From Thermotoga sp. (GTDB lineage Bacteria; Thermotogota; Thermotogae; Mesoaciditogales; Mesoaciditogaceae), in contig DYLQ01000003.1 of assembly GCA_020722015.1 (NCBI GenBank), forward strand, positions 32,678 to 96,677: a stretch of DNA of 64,000 bases, written 5' to 3'. The notes beneath the pieces were generated by a model that saw only the letters and a program-made list of their open reading frames with translations, searched no databases and had not been told where the DNA came from. How positions within the stretch are numbered: position 1 is the first letter of the stretch; every line of letters starts with the position of its first letter. The position numbers and the translations under genes were made by a program. This document shows, one piece after another, positions 29,922 to 40,058 of the stretch.

Positions 29922-31772
29922 ATGATTCTTAAGATTGAAAATATCGAAATGCAATTTAGAGATCATGTGCTTTTTTCAAACGTCAATCTTCAGGTTAAAA
30001 CGGGAGAAAAGATCGTTCTCATTGGGCCGAATGGATCCGGAAAGACGACATTTTTAAAAATTTTAACCGGTGAACTTGAGCAAACAGATGGGAAGATCGA
30101 GTTTTATGGTCACAAGATCGGATCGATCAATCAGTTCAGAATAGACGAAGATAAAACACTTTATGAAGAAGGGTTGTCAGCCTTTGAAGAAGCCATTTCG
30201 TTTTACAATTTGGCCATTGACAGTGTTATGAAGGACGATATCGATGAATACGGTAACGCTCTTGCAAATGCCGAAGTACTTGACATCTACGCGGCTGAAA
30301 AAAAGGTAAGAGAAATGCTTAAAGGTGTTGGCTTTGAGGAGAAAGATTTTGGAAGAAGATTATCAACGCTTAGTGCGGGAGAAATAACAAAACTTGAGAT
30401 AGCAAAAGTGCTTATAATGGATCCAGAACTTATCATTTTAGACGAGCCTGGGAATTATTTGGATATTTACGGTCTAAAATTTTTGAATGAAGCACTTATT
30501 TCTTTAAAAGGGGCCGTTATAATAGCAACTCATGATAGAAAGATGATGGAGAAAGTTCCTGATAAAATATGGGAAATAGATTTTGGAACGATAAAATCTT
30601 ACGATGGTAAATATTCTGACTTTCTAGTTCAAAAAGAGATGTTTCTTAAAACGATTGAACACAGGACAGACGATATTGATAAGAAGATAGCCAATCTAAG
30701 AAGATCGATAGTCCGATACAGACAATGGGGAAGAGATAAATCTGTAAAGCAGGCCAAATCCAAAGAAAAAATCGTTGAAAAATTGCAAAAAGAAAGAGAA
30801 AATTACGAATTTGAAAGGCAAAAAATTTTCAAAGATATTCATTTTCAGGTTGAAAATGTAACGGAAGATGTGATTTTAAAAGTCAACGATCTTGAAGTTT
30901 TTGCCGGTCAAAAGAAAATTGGTGAGTTTTCTTTTGAAATTCATAACGGTGAGAAAATTTCCATCTTAGGTAAAAATGGTATTGGTAAAACATCGCTTTT
31001 GAAGGCAATCATATCAGATAGAACTCATGTATCATTTGGTCCGAATACTTTCATGGCATACGTAGATACCGTCGGATCGGAAAGAACCAAGAAAAGTGTC
31101 ATTGAAAAGATATGGGAAACCGTACCGCTTTGGAAAGATTACGAGGTCAGAAGATATATGGGAAGATTTGGGTTCGAAGGAGAAGATGTTTTTAAAAGTG
31201 TAAGCTTACTTAGCGGCGGAGAATTCGTAAGATATCAACTTGCCATAGCTTTGATAAAGAATCCAAATTTTCTCATAATGGATGAACCAACGAATCATCT
31301 TGATCTTTACATGATCGAATCTCTCGAAGAAACTCTTTCGGAATATGCTGGAGCTGTGCTTTTTACCACTCACGATCTTGAATTTGCGGAACATATAGCG
31401 GATACGTTTATGGTCATGGATGAAAACGGATTGCATCATTTCAAAGATTATTCGGAAGCGGAAGATTTTTTAAAAAGTCCTGCAACTGTCAGAAAGAAAA
31501 GTTCGGATGCCAGTTCAAGTGTTGATAAAAGAAAAAAAATAAAGAACAGATTGAAGAAGATTGAGATTGAAATCACAGAGTTTGAAAGACAATTATCTGA
31601 AATAAGTGATAACATTGAAAAAGCGGAATCACAAATGATGAACGAGATGGATCACGTAAAGCTTATAAGGATAGTTCAAGATAAAGCAGAATTTGAAAAA
31701 AGGTCTGAAGAGATGATAAATAAAATTTACGCGCTTGAATATGAAAAGGTACAATTGGAAGAGATGCTATGA
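29922..31772 (+). CDS. ABC-F family ATPase
   Basis: Two ABC domains (GPNGSGKTTFL; GKNGIGKTSLL), DEPTNHLDLYMIESLE, no TM segments. Confidence 0.95.
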   Translation: MILKIENIEMQFRDHVLFSNVNLQVKTGEKIVLIGPNGSGKTTFLKILTGELEQTDGKIEFYGHKIGSINQFRIDEDKTLYEEGLSAFEEAISFYNLAIDSVMKDDIDEYGNALANAEVLDIYAAEKKVREMLKGVGFEEKDFGRRLSTLSAGEITKLEIAKVLIMDPELIILDEPGNYLDIYGLKFLNEALISLKGAVIIATHDRKMMEKVPDKIWEIDFGTIKSYDGKYSDFLVQKEMFLKTIEHRTDDIDKKIANLRRSIVRYRQWGRDKSVKQAKSKEKIVEKLQKERENYEFERQKIFKDIHFQVENVTEDVILKVNDLEVFAGQKKIGEFSFEIHNGEKISILGKNGIGKTSLLKAIISDRTHVSFGPNTFMAYVDTVGSERTKKSVIEKIWETVPLWKDYEVRRYMGRFGFEGEDVFKSVSLLSGGEFVRYQLAIALIKNPNFLIMDEPTNHLDLYMIESLEETLSEYAGAVLFTTHDLEFAEHIADTFMVMDENGLHHFKDYSEAEDFLKSPATVRKKSSDASSSVDKRKKIKNRLKKIEIEITEFERQLSEISDNIEKAESQMMNEMDHVKLIRIVQDKAEFEKRSEEMINKIYALEYEKVQLEEML

Positions 31773-33268
31773 CGTATACAATAGACGAAAAAATAGATTT
31801 GAAAGCGCTTGTTAAAGTATCGAGAGAACATGAACAAGTTGAAATTTCAGAGAATGCTCTTGCGAAAATAAATCATTCAAGGAAAATAATAGAAAAATTG
31901 CTTTCTTCAGATCGAGCAATGTATGGGATAAACACAGGTTTCGGTGCGATGGCTACGGTTAAAATATCCCCAGATGAGATAAATGAACTCCAGTCAAATC
32001 TTGTCAGAAGTCATTCGGTGGGTGTAGGCCCTTTCCTTGACGATGAAGATGTAAGGGCTATGATGCTGCTCAGAGCCATCTCTCTATCAAAGGGTTATTC
32101 CGGCGTAAGAGTGGAGGTTGTAAAACAAATTGTGGATTTTTTAAACAAAGGTATAACTCCGGTTGTTCCTTCTCAGGGCTCTGTTGGTTCAAGTGGCGAT
32201 CTTGCACCTCTTGCTCACGTTGCGCTTGCGATGATGGGAGAAGGGGATGTCTTTTACAAAGGCAGGATCATGAAAGCAAAAGAAGCTTTGGATTTGGAAC
32301 ACATCAAACCGATAAAGTACGAAGCAAAAGAGGGACTTGCTCTGACCAACGGTACTCAGGCGATGACGGCTGTCATAGCGCTTTCTTTATACGATGCAAA
32401 AATACTTTTTGAAAATGCCCTGATCACCGCTGCCATCTCCATAGATGCACTTAAGGGATCTACAACACCTTTTGATCCGAGAATACATGAACTCAGACCT
32501 TATGAAGGACAAAAATATGTTGCCAGTAAGATTCTTGAATACATGGAGGGAAGCGAAATAAGGGCATCTCACGTGAATTGCTCAAAGGTTCAGGATGCCT
32601 ATTCTCTAAGGGCAATTCCGCAGGTGCTTGGTGCGGTTAAAGATTCCCTTGATTACGTTGAGAAAATAGTTTCTGTTGAGATGAATTCTGTGACGGATAA
32701 TCCCTTGATCTTTGAAGATGATGTTCTAAGCGGTGGAAACTTTCATGGTGAACCAATAGCATTTGCAGCTGACTTCTTTGCCATAGCCATTAGTGAACTT
32801 GGAAATATAACCGAAAGACGGATAGACAGACTCGTGAATCCGCTCGTTTCAGGATTGCCCCCCTTTCTTGCCGAAGGTAAAGCAGGACTTAACTCTGGTA
32901 TGATGATGTGGCAATACACGGCAGCGGCTTTAGTCAGCGAGAACAAAATTTTGGCCCATCCCGCTTCTGTTGATTCTATTCCAACATCGGCTTACCAGGA
33001 AGATCATGTATCTATGGGGACGATAGCATCGATGAAAGCAAGAAGAGTGCTCGAAAACACTTCCAAGATCATAGCAATAGAAGCAATGATAGGATCTAAA
33101 GCCGTGAGAATTCATAAACCGCTGAAAACAGGTAAGAAGATTGAACCAATAGTTGATCTTATAAACGGTAAAATTAAGGATGTAAAAGGTGATCATTACA
33201 TGAAAGAGGAATTTGAAGAGATTTTGAAAATCGTTAAAAGTCAAAAAATGAGGAGAATGGTCGAATGA
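31769..33268 (+). CDS. hutH: Histidine ammonia-lyase family protein (variant MIO triad)
   Basis: MYGINTGFGAMA, GSVGSSGDLAPLAH, VQDAYSLRAIPQV, SVDSIPTSAYQEDHVSMG. Confidence 0.93.
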   Translation: MTYTIDEKIDLKALVKVSREHEQVEISENALAKINHSRKIIEKLLSSDRAMYGINTGFGAMATVKISPDEINELQSNLVRSHSVGVGPFLDDEDVRAMMLLRAISLSKGYSGVRVEVVKQIVDFLNKGITPVVPSQGSVGSSGDLAPLAHVALAMMGEGDVFYKGRIMKAKEALDLEHIKPIKYEAKEGLALTNGTQAMTAVIALSLYDAKILFENALITAAISIDALKGSTTPFDPRIHELRPYEGQKYVASKILEYMEGSEIRASHVNCSKVQDAYSLRAIPQVLGAVKDSLDYVEKIVSVEMNSVTDNPLIFEDDVLSGGNFHGEPIAFAADFFAIAISELGNITERRIDRLVNPLVSGLPPFLAEGKAGLNSGMMMWQYTAAALVSENKILAHPASVDSIPTSAYQEDHVSMGTIASMKARRVLENTSKIIAIEAMIGSKAVRIHKPLKTGKKIEPIVDLINGKIKDVKGDHYMKEEFEEILKIVKSQKMRRMVE

Positions 33269-35394
33269 ACCTTGAAGAACTGAAAAAATATCTAAGTTCC
33301 AAATCTTACGTTCCTTCAACGACAAATTACATATCGGAGAAGTTAGGAGTCAATCCCGATGAAATCTTTGATTTAATGGAACAATTGGAAGAAGAAGGTT
33401 TCATTTACAAAACGAAAAGTGGCAAATGGCATCGCATCGGATCAAATGAAATGATAGGCGTCATAAAATTCACAAGATCTGGTAAAAAATCCTTTGTTAC
33501 CTCTAACGGTAAAGAAGCCCTTGTAGAGATTGCAGATACACTTTGGGCGCTGAATGGAGATAAAGTGCTTGTTGAAGTTTTTGAAGCCGGAGATGATATC
33601 CTTCATGGAAGGATATCCAAGATAATAAAAAGGTCTATGGACAAAATAGTTGGAGTTTACAAAACATCATGGACAAATTTTGGATACATTATCCCAGACG
33701 ATCCTCGGGTCATTTATGAATTTAAGGTTTATTCTAAAGATTCCATTGAAGTCTTTGATGGTGATAAGGTTGTCGCTCGAATAATTCGTTATCCGGATTC
33801 TGACTCAGAAGGTGTTGTTGAGATAATTGAAAAAATAGGAAGAGCAGATTCTCCAGCATCAGATCTTCCAAGTATCATCGAAAAATACAATCTACCAAAA
33901 CCAGACGAATTTCCAAAATCGGTTAGAAAGGCCGTCAAATCTTTGCCCAAAACGGTTATGCAAGAAGATATAGCCAACAGAAAGGATTTCAGGTCTAAAC
34001 ACGTGTTTACGATAGATGGAGAAGATGCCAAAGATTTCGACGATTCTATTTCAATAGAAAAACTTTCGAATGGTCACTATCTTTTGGGAGTTCACATAGC
34101 GGATGTTTCAAACTACGTAAAAGAAGGAGATCCAATCGATAAAGAAGCTTTTAAAAGAGGTACAAGTGTTTACCTTATCGATACCGTAATTCCAATGCTT
34201 CCATTTGAATTGTCAAACGATCTGTGCAGCCTTGTAGAAGGTAAAGATAGGTTAACCATTTCTGTCGAAATGGAAATAGACGAATATGGTAGAATCATCA
34301 AAAAGAATTTTTCAAAGAGTGTCATTAAATCCGTTAAGAGACTTACTTACACCAAGGTAACAAAACTCCTTGAAGATCCGGATGAAGAAACGGAAAAGGA
34401 GATAGGTTTTCTCAGATCCGATCTTGAACTCATGAGAGAGCTTGCACACACGATAAAAACCAGCAGACTTGGAAGGGGTTCAATAGAGTTTGCGTCTGAC
34501 GAGGTTAAAATAGAAATTGGGGAAGACGGAAATGTCAAAGATGTGATTTTGCGTGTGCAAAATATCGCCGAAAGCATGATCGAAGAGTTCATGATAATTG
34601 CCAACGAGTCCGTGGCAGAACTTTTCGATAGAAGTGGCTTACCTTTTATATACAGAATTCATGATAAACCGGATATTGAAACCATCTCAGAACTTTCAGA
34701 ATATCTAAAGGCAATAGGGATAAAATTTAAAATAACAGAAAATATACAACCGATAATGCTTCAAAGAATTTTAGAGCAAATAAAAGGGCATCCGCTTGAA
34801 TTCGTGATCCAAAGATTGCTTGTCAGATCCATGAAAAAAGCCGTTTATTCCGAAACGAACGTAGGTCATTTTGGTCTTGCTTCTTTGAATTACACTCATT
34901 TTACAAGTCCTATAAGAAGGTATCCCGATCTTATAGTTCATAGACTTTTGAAGATTTACATCGAAAATGGTAAATTTTCTCAGAAAGAAATTGAAAATTA
35001 TTCGAAGATATTGCCTTCTATTGCCAAACAAAGTTCTGAAAGAGAAATAATAGCCGATCAGGCTGAAAGAGATCTTATTTCCATGAAAAAAATTGAATAC
35101 GCCGAAGATCATATCGGGGAAATCTTTGAAGTTGTGGTGACAGGTGTAACTGATTTTGGAATATTCGTTGAAATACCAGAAAAAAGTATAAGTGGTTTGA
35201 TCCATTTGTCCACTTTAAGTGATTATTACGTTTATGATGAGAAAATGAATGTACTCACAGGAAGGAATGGAAGAATTTTCAGAATAGGAGACAAACTCAG
35301 AGCGAAGGTGATATCTGCGGATAAAGTAAAGGGAATCATAGATTTTTCATTGGAGGAAAAGAATGGAAAAAATAGAAAAAGAAAAAGTTATTAA
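33265..35394 (+). CDS. rnr: Ribonuclease R
   Basis: RNB motif FTIDGEDAKDFDDSISIE, YTHFTSPIRRYPDLIVHR, C-terminal S1 domain. Confidence 0.97.
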   Translation: MNLEELKKYLSSKSYVPSTTNYISEKLGVNPDEIFDLMEQLEEEGFIYKTKSGKWHRIGSNEMIGVIKFTRSGKKSFVTSNGKEALVEIADTLWALNGDKVLVEVFEAGDDILHGRISKIIKRSMDKIVGVYKTSWTNFGYIIPDDPRVIYEFKVYSKDSIEVFDGDKVVARIIRYPDSDSEGVVEIIEKIGRADSPASDLPSIIEKYNLPKPDEFPKSVRKAVKSLPKTVMQEDIANRKDFRSKHVFTIDGEDAKDFDDSISIEKLSNGHYLLGVHIADVSNYVKEGDPIDKEAFKRGTSVYLIDTVIPMLPFELSNDLCSLVEGKDRLTISVEMEIDEYGRIIKKNFSKSVIKSVKRLTYTKVTKLLEDPDEETEKEIGFLRSDLELMRELAHTIKTSRLGRGSIEFASDEVKIEIGEDGNVKDVILRVQNIAESMIEEFMIIANESVAELFDRSGLPFIYRIHDKPDIETISELSEYLKAIGIKFKITENIQPIMLQRILEQIKGHPLEFVIQRLLVRSMKKAVYSETNVGHFGLASLNYTHFTSPIRRYPDLIVHRLLKIYIENGKFSQKEIENYSKILPSIAKQSSEREIIADQAERDLISMKKIEYAEDHIGEIFEVVVTGVTDFGIFVEIPEKSISGLIHLSTLSDYYVYDEKMNVLTGRNGRIFRIGDKLRAKVISADKVKGIIDFSLEEKNGKNRKRKSY

Positions 35395-35620
35395 GAGACT
35401 TAAAAGAATAGAAGGACAGGTGAGGGGCATTCAATCGATGGTAGAGAATGAAAGAGAATGTTCGGATATTCTGCTTGAGATTTCGGCCATAAAATCTGCT
35501 CTTGATTCTGTTGGAAGATTAATCACAGAAAAGTATACCTATGATTGTTTAAAAGATCTTTCTTCAAGTGGAAATGAAAAGCTTGAATCACTTTTGAAAG
35601 CGGTTTTTAAATATCATTGA
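35363..35620 (+). CDS. CsoR/RcnR/CstR (DUF156) family repressor
   Basis: RLKRIEGQVRGIQSMVENERECSDILLEISAIKSAL. Confidence 0.93.
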   Translation: MEKIEKEKVIKRLKRIEGQVRGIQSMVENERECSDILLEISAIKSALDSVGRLITEKYTYDCLKDLSSSGNEKLESLLKAVFKYH

Positions 35621-35633
35621 AAGGAGAGCATAA

Positions 35634-36884
35634 ATGAGAAGATTTCAAAAAATCATCGTTTCTTTCTTTTTGATTGCCGCTATAGTAGGTGTTGCGTGGG
35701 CAACGGAAAATATTGCGCAATCGAATGATACTGTAAGTCAAGTGCTTAAATTGATAAAAACTTATTATTACAACGAATCGTCCGTTGATTTTCAAAACCT
35801 TCAGAATGCCGCAATAGAAGCTATAATTGCAAACCTTGGAGGCCATTTTACTTACTATTTTTCTCCAAGCGAAGCAAGTGAATTCAGCATTCAAACATCC
35901 TCTCAATATGGAGGCATAGGTACGGAAGTGACGTTTAACGCTACGAGTAATGTCATAGAAGTCATAAGTCCGATGTACGACTCGCCTGCAGAAAAAGCGG
36001 GAATAAAGAGTGGAGATTTCATAACATCGATAGATGGGACGAGTGTTATGTCTCTTGGTTACGTTAAAGCTGTAAATGCTCTTCGTGGCACACCAGGCTC
36101 GACCGTAGTGATTCAAATTTACAGACCTTCGGATAAGGCAACGATGACATTCGTGATAAAAAGAACCATAATAGAACTTAAAACTGTGAAATCAACGACA
36201 TTTGAAGCTTCCGGTACCAAAATTGGCTACATTCGTATAACGAATTTCAGCGAAACAACATCAAATGATTTCAACAGTGCTCTTGCCGCTCTTTTAAATC
36301 AACATGTTCAGGGTTTAATTCTTGATCTGCGAGATGATCCGGGAGGTTTGTTTACAGCTGCTTTAGACGTTGCAAGCCAGTTCCTTCCGAAAGGAAAACT
36401 TATAATTACCATGAGAGATAAAGATGGGTATGAATACCCGTTTAAATCTTCGGGAGGACTTGATCCCAAAATTCCAATTGTCGTACTTGTTAACAACGGA
36501 TCCGCATCTTCTTCTGAGATAGTATCGGCAGCACTAAGGGACAACGATGTTGGCGTACTTGTAGGCGAAAGAACCTTTGGGAAAGCAGCCGTTCAGACGG
36601 AATTTCAGTTGGATAACGGGGGACTGCTTCTACTTGTCACGGATCATTACTTTACACCTAACGGTCAGGATATAAATTTAAAGGGAATTGAACCAGATTA
36701 CGTTGTGTCTTCAGGTTCAACTCCGACTCAAGCCGAAAGTTACAAGCAACTCATACAAAGTGTCGTCATGTCCACCCAAAGTACGGCAAAGATAGATTTA
36801 TCCGATCCACAATTCCAAAAAGCAGTTGAAATATTGGTAAGTGAGATAAAAGCAGGTTTGACATTTCCAAAGGGTTTAAAATGA
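35634..36884 (+). CDS. S41 family C-terminal processing peptidase
   Basis: PDZ segment GIKSGDFITSIDGTSV, LILDLRDDPGGLF, NNGSASSSEIVSAALRDN. Confidence 0.95.
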   Translation: MRRFQKIIVSFFLIAAIVGVAWATENIAQSNDTVSQVLKLIKTYYYNESSVDFQNLQNAAIEAIIANLGGHFTYYFSPSEASEFSIQTSSQYGGIGTEVTFNATSNVIEVISPMYDSPAEKAGIKSGDFITSIDGTSVMSLGYVKAVNALRGTPGSTVVIQIYRPSDKATMTFVIKRTIIELKTVKSTTFEASGTKIGYIRITNFSETTSNDFNSALAALLNQHVQGLILDLRDDPGGLFTAALDVASQFLPKGKLIITMRDKDGYEYPFKSSGGLDPKIPIVVLVNNGSASSSEIVSAALRDNDVGVLVGERTFGKAAVQTEFQLDNGGLLLLVTDHYFTPNGQDINLKGIEPDYVVSSGSTPTQAESYKQLIQSVVMSTQSTAKIDLSDPQFQKAVEILVSEIKAGLTFPKGLK

Positions 36885-36925
36885 TTTGTTCTTTCTTCAT
36901 TCACAAATTGTTTCATTTTTTTTAA

Positions 36926-36955
36926 TTGACTTGAGTAACGTTCGTAGAGTATACT
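36926..36955 (+). promoter_or_regulatory. Sigma-70-type promoter for the ffh-rpsP operon
   Basis: TTGACT-18 bp-TATACT, 18 nt upstream of the ffh ATG. Confidence 0.65.
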
Positions 36956-36973
36956 TACCCAAGAGGTGTGTAA

Positions 36974-38296
36974 ATGTTTGAAAGTTTACAAAGCAAGTTA
37001 TCAGAGGCATTTAAAATTTTAAGAGGTAAAGGAAAGATAACGGAAAGTAACATCCAGGATGCCCTTAAGCAGGTGAGATTTTCTTTACTTGAAGCCGACG
37101 TGAATTACAAAATTGTCAAAGATTTGACGGAAAAAATTTCGCAACGTGCCATTGGGGAAAAGGTAATTCAAAGTATCTCGCCGGATCAACAATTCATCAA
37201 GATTGTAAACGATGAGTTGTTGAATCTTTTGGGTGATCAACCGTCTTTTGATTTGCACTCAAGACCCGCCGTTATATTGATTGTAGGACTTCAGGGAAGT
37301 GGGAAAACAACTGCTGCTGCTAAGCTTGCTTTGTGGCTTAAAAAGAAAAATGGCAGATTACCTTTGCTTGTTGCCGATGATGTTCATAGGCCAGCGGCTA
37401 TAGATCAACTTGAGACTCTTGGTAAAAGTATAGATGTCTCAGTTTTTTCAGGGGACAGAAAAGATCCTTACAAAATAGCGAAAGATTCACTTGACTTTGC
37501 CGTTAAAAAAGGATCAGATGTGGTGATCGTAGATACCGCCGGCAGACTCCAAATAGATGAAGAAATGATGAGAGAAGCTGAAGAAGTAGCCAAAATTGTC
37601 AAACCAGATGAGATCCTTATGGTACTTGATTCAATGGCGGGTCAAGATGTTGTAAATGCCGCTGTTGAATTCGATAAACGTCTTTCGTTAACCGGTTTTA
37701 TATTGACAAAGCTTGACGGTGACGCGAGAGGTGGTATAGCATTATCGACAAAATACGTGACAGGTAAACCGATAAAATTTTCAAGCATGGGAGAAAAATT
37801 AGATCAGTTTGATCTTTTTTATCCTGAAAGAATGGTATCAAGAATTCTTGGAATGGGAGACATAGTATCACTTGTCGAAAAAGTTCAAGCAGATCTTGAC
37901 ACACAAAAAATGGAAGAGATGGAGAAAAGGCTTAAAAAAGCGCAATTTACGTTTGATGATTTCATCGATCAACTTCACCAGATAAAAAAAATGGGTTCTC
38001 TTTCTTCTATTCTTGAAATGATACCTGGCGCTCAGAACGTAAAAGATTTGAAAATCGACGATGAACAAGTCAAACACGTTGAGGCCATGATAAATTCGAT
38101 GACAAAAAAAGAAAGAAGCAATCCCGAGATCATAAATTTTTCGAGAAAAGAAAGAATAGCGCATGGAAGTGGAAGACCGATTTCAGAAATAAACAAGTTG
38201 ATGAAAAATTACGATGAAATGAAAAAAATGATCAAAAATTTCAGTAAGATGGATAAAAAAGGTAAAATTGGCAAATTTCCATTTCAGATGAAATAA
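36974..38296 (+). CDS. ffh: Signal recognition particle GTPase Ffh
   Basis: GLQGSGKTTAAAKLA, DTAGRLQID, TKLDGDARGG. Confidence 0.98.
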   Translation: MFESLQSKLSEAFKILRGKGKITESNIQDALKQVRFSLLEADVNYKIVKDLTEKISQRAIGEKVIQSISPDQQFIKIVNDELLNLLGDQPSFDLHSRPAVILIVGLQGSGKTTAAAKLALWLKKKNGRLPLLVADDVHRPAAIDQLETLGKSIDVSVFSGDRKDPYKIAKDSLDFAVKKGSDVVIVDTAGRLQIDEEMMREAEEVAKIVKPDEILMVLDSMAGQDVVNAAVEFDKRLSLTGFILTKLDGDARGGIALSTKYVTGKPIKFSSMGEKLDQFDLFYPERMVSRILGMGDIVSLVEKVQADLDTQKMEEMEKRLKKAQFTFDDFIDQLHQIKKMGSLSSILEMIPGAQNVKDLKIDDEQVKHVEAMINSMTKKERSNPEIINFSRKERIAHGSGRPISEINKLMKNYDEMKKMIKNFSKMDKKGKIGKFPFQMK

Positions 38297-38311
38297 ACAA
38301 GGAGGTGTAAG

Positions 38312-38590
38312 ATGGTTAAGATCAAACTCACGAGAATGGGTAAACGAGGTCAGCCTTTTTACAGAATCATCGTCGTCGAATCTTCGAAAACGAGAGATGG
38401 TGCTTATATAGAATCTCTTGGATATTACAATCCCATGAAAAAACCGTTCGAAGTCAAAATAGATGACGAAAGGGCGCTTTATTGGCTTCAAAATGGAGCG
38501 CAACCAACAGAGACCGTTAAATCTCTACTCTCGAGTAATGGTATCATGAAAGCTTACCATGAAAAACGTTTTGCGAAAGTGAAGGAGTAA
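38312..38590 (+). CDS. rpsP: 30S ribosomal protein bS16
   Basis: VKIKLTRMGKRGQPFYRIIVVESSKTRDGAYIESLGYYNP. Confidence 0.98.
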   Translation: MVKIKLTRMGKRGQPFYRIIVVESSKTRDGAYIESLGYYNPMKKPFEVKIDDERALYWLQNGAQPTETVKSLLSSNGIMKAYHEKRFAKVKE

Positions 38591-38592
38591 TT

Positions 38593-38826
38593 GTGGACAT
38601 CAAAGAACCGCTTGAATTCGTAATAAAATCTATTTGCAAGGAGCCTGATTTCGTAAGAATTCAAGAAAAATTTGAAGGCAGGAAGATTATATACGAGATA
38701 TTTGCATCCGATGATGATATTGGACAGATCATCGGTAAAGATGGGCGGACTATAAAATCTATAGATTTAACGCTGAGATCTTTGAAAAGCGGTGAAGGTG
38801 ATTTCGAGTTAAAGGTGATCAGATGA
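38593..38826 (+). CDS. khpA: KH-domain RNA-binding protein KhpA
   Basis: 77 aa KH domain IGQIIGKDGRTIKSI; rpsP-khpA-rimM order. Confidence 0.93.
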   Translation: MDIKEPLEFVIKSICKEPDFVRIQEKFEGRKIIYEIFASDDDIGQIIGKDGRTIKSIDLTLRSLKSGEGDFELKVIR

Positions 38827-39320
38827 ATCTTATTGCCATAGGAAAAATTTTTTCGATCTTTGGTCTTGATGGAAAGCTAAAATTTTACTCCTACGTTGAG
38901 GATCGTGATTTGATGAATTTTCTCGAACAAGATGTATGGATAGGGCGAAACTCACAAAAGGTCATCAAAGTAAAGATAAATTTCATGGCAAAGATGAATA
39001 ATCACCATATAATAGGGCTTTTTGGATTCAATTCCGTCGAAAGAGCGAAGGAAGTAACAGGTCAGATGGTATACATCAACGAAAAAGATTTGCCTTCCTT
39101 GAAAAAGGATGAATATTACTTTTATCAGCTCATCGATTCTTCCGTCTATTACGAAGATGGCTTGAAGGTTGGTGTGGTAAAGGATATAATCCAAACAGGA
39201 TCTAATGATGTGCTTGTCGTCGGAGATGATGAGATACTCATACCCGTTATAAAGGATTACATCGTGAAGATCGATGTTGATAACAAAGAAATAATCGTCA
39301 GAAAGATGGAGTGGTTTTGA
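38823..39320 (+). CDS. rimM: Ribosome maturation factor RimM
   Basis: Position and PRC-barrel C-terminus ILIPVIKDYIVKIDVDNKEIIV. Confidence 0.93.
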   Translation: MNLIAIGKIFSIFGLDGKLKFYSYVEDRDLMNFLEQDVWIGRNSQKVIKVKINFMAKMNNHHIIGLFGFNSVERAKEVTGQMVYINEKDLPSLKKDEYYFYQLIDSSVYYEDGLKVGVVKDIIQTGSNDVLVVGDDEILIPVIKDYIVKIDVDNKEIIVRKMEWF

Positions 39321-40058
39321 TTGAATATCGAAGTTGTAACAACAATTCCTGAACTTTTTGATCAATTCATGGAATATGGTGTCATAGGAAGAGGTATAAA
39401 AGCCGGTAAAATTCATCTTAACCTTATAAATATAAGAAATTACACTCATGATCTGCATAGGACAACAGACGATTATGCTTACGGAACAGGAATTGGAATG
39501 GTTATGAAAGTTGAGCCTGTTTTTGAAATGTTTGATGAATACCTAAAAAATCATCAGAGGCCATGGGTAGTTTATCCATCTCCGCAAGGAGAAATATTCG
39601 ATCAATCCAAAGCCTTAGAATTGTCAAAAAAAACTGATCTGATGTTCATTTGCGGAAGGTATGAAGGAGTAGATGAAAGAATCATGTCCATCGTAGATGA
39701 AGAGATATCAATTGGCGACTTCGTGATCAGCGGAGGGGAAATTGTCACAATGGCCTTCATCGAAGCTATTGCAAGGATGATACCTGGAGTTGTAGGCAAA
39801 GCATTTTCGGTTGAAAATGATTCTTTCTTTTCAGATCTTCTCGATCACGCAAATTACACACGTCCTTCATCGTACAGAGGTATGGATGTACCGGAGATAC
39901 TTAGGTCTGGAAATCATGCTAAGATAGGTAAATATCTTCTCAAAGATGCCATAAAGAGAACGATTGGAAAAAGGCCGGATCTTTTCATTAAAAGAGATTT
40001 AAGCGTTGAGGAAAAAGCCGCCATAATAGAACTTATCAGAGAGAAAAAAGAATGTTAA
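39321..40058 (+). CDS. trmD: tRNA (guanine37-N1)-methyltransferase TrmD
   Basis: HRTTDDYAYGTGIGMVMKVEPVFE, FICGRYEGVDERI; TTG start. Confidence 0.97.
   Translation: MNIEVVTTIPELFDQFMEYGVIGRGIKAGKIHLNLINIRNYTHDLHRTTDDYAYGTGIGMVMKVEPVFEMFDEYLKNHQRPWVVYPSPQGEIFDQSKALELSKKTDLMFICGRYEGVDERIMSIVDEEISIGDFVISGGEIVTMAFIEAIARMIPGVVGKAFSVENDSFFSDLLDHANYTRPSSYRGMDVPEILRSGNHAKIGKYLLKDAIKRTIGKRPDLFIKRDLSVEEKAAIIELIREKKEC

Noticed and set aside
35607-36116. 169-aa ORF antisense to the S41 peptidase
   Set aside because: Shadow ORF opposite a well-supported CDS.
38593-39320. Unusual gene order around rpsP-khpA-rimM-trmD
   Set aside because: This is the standard conserved bacterial order; nothing novel.
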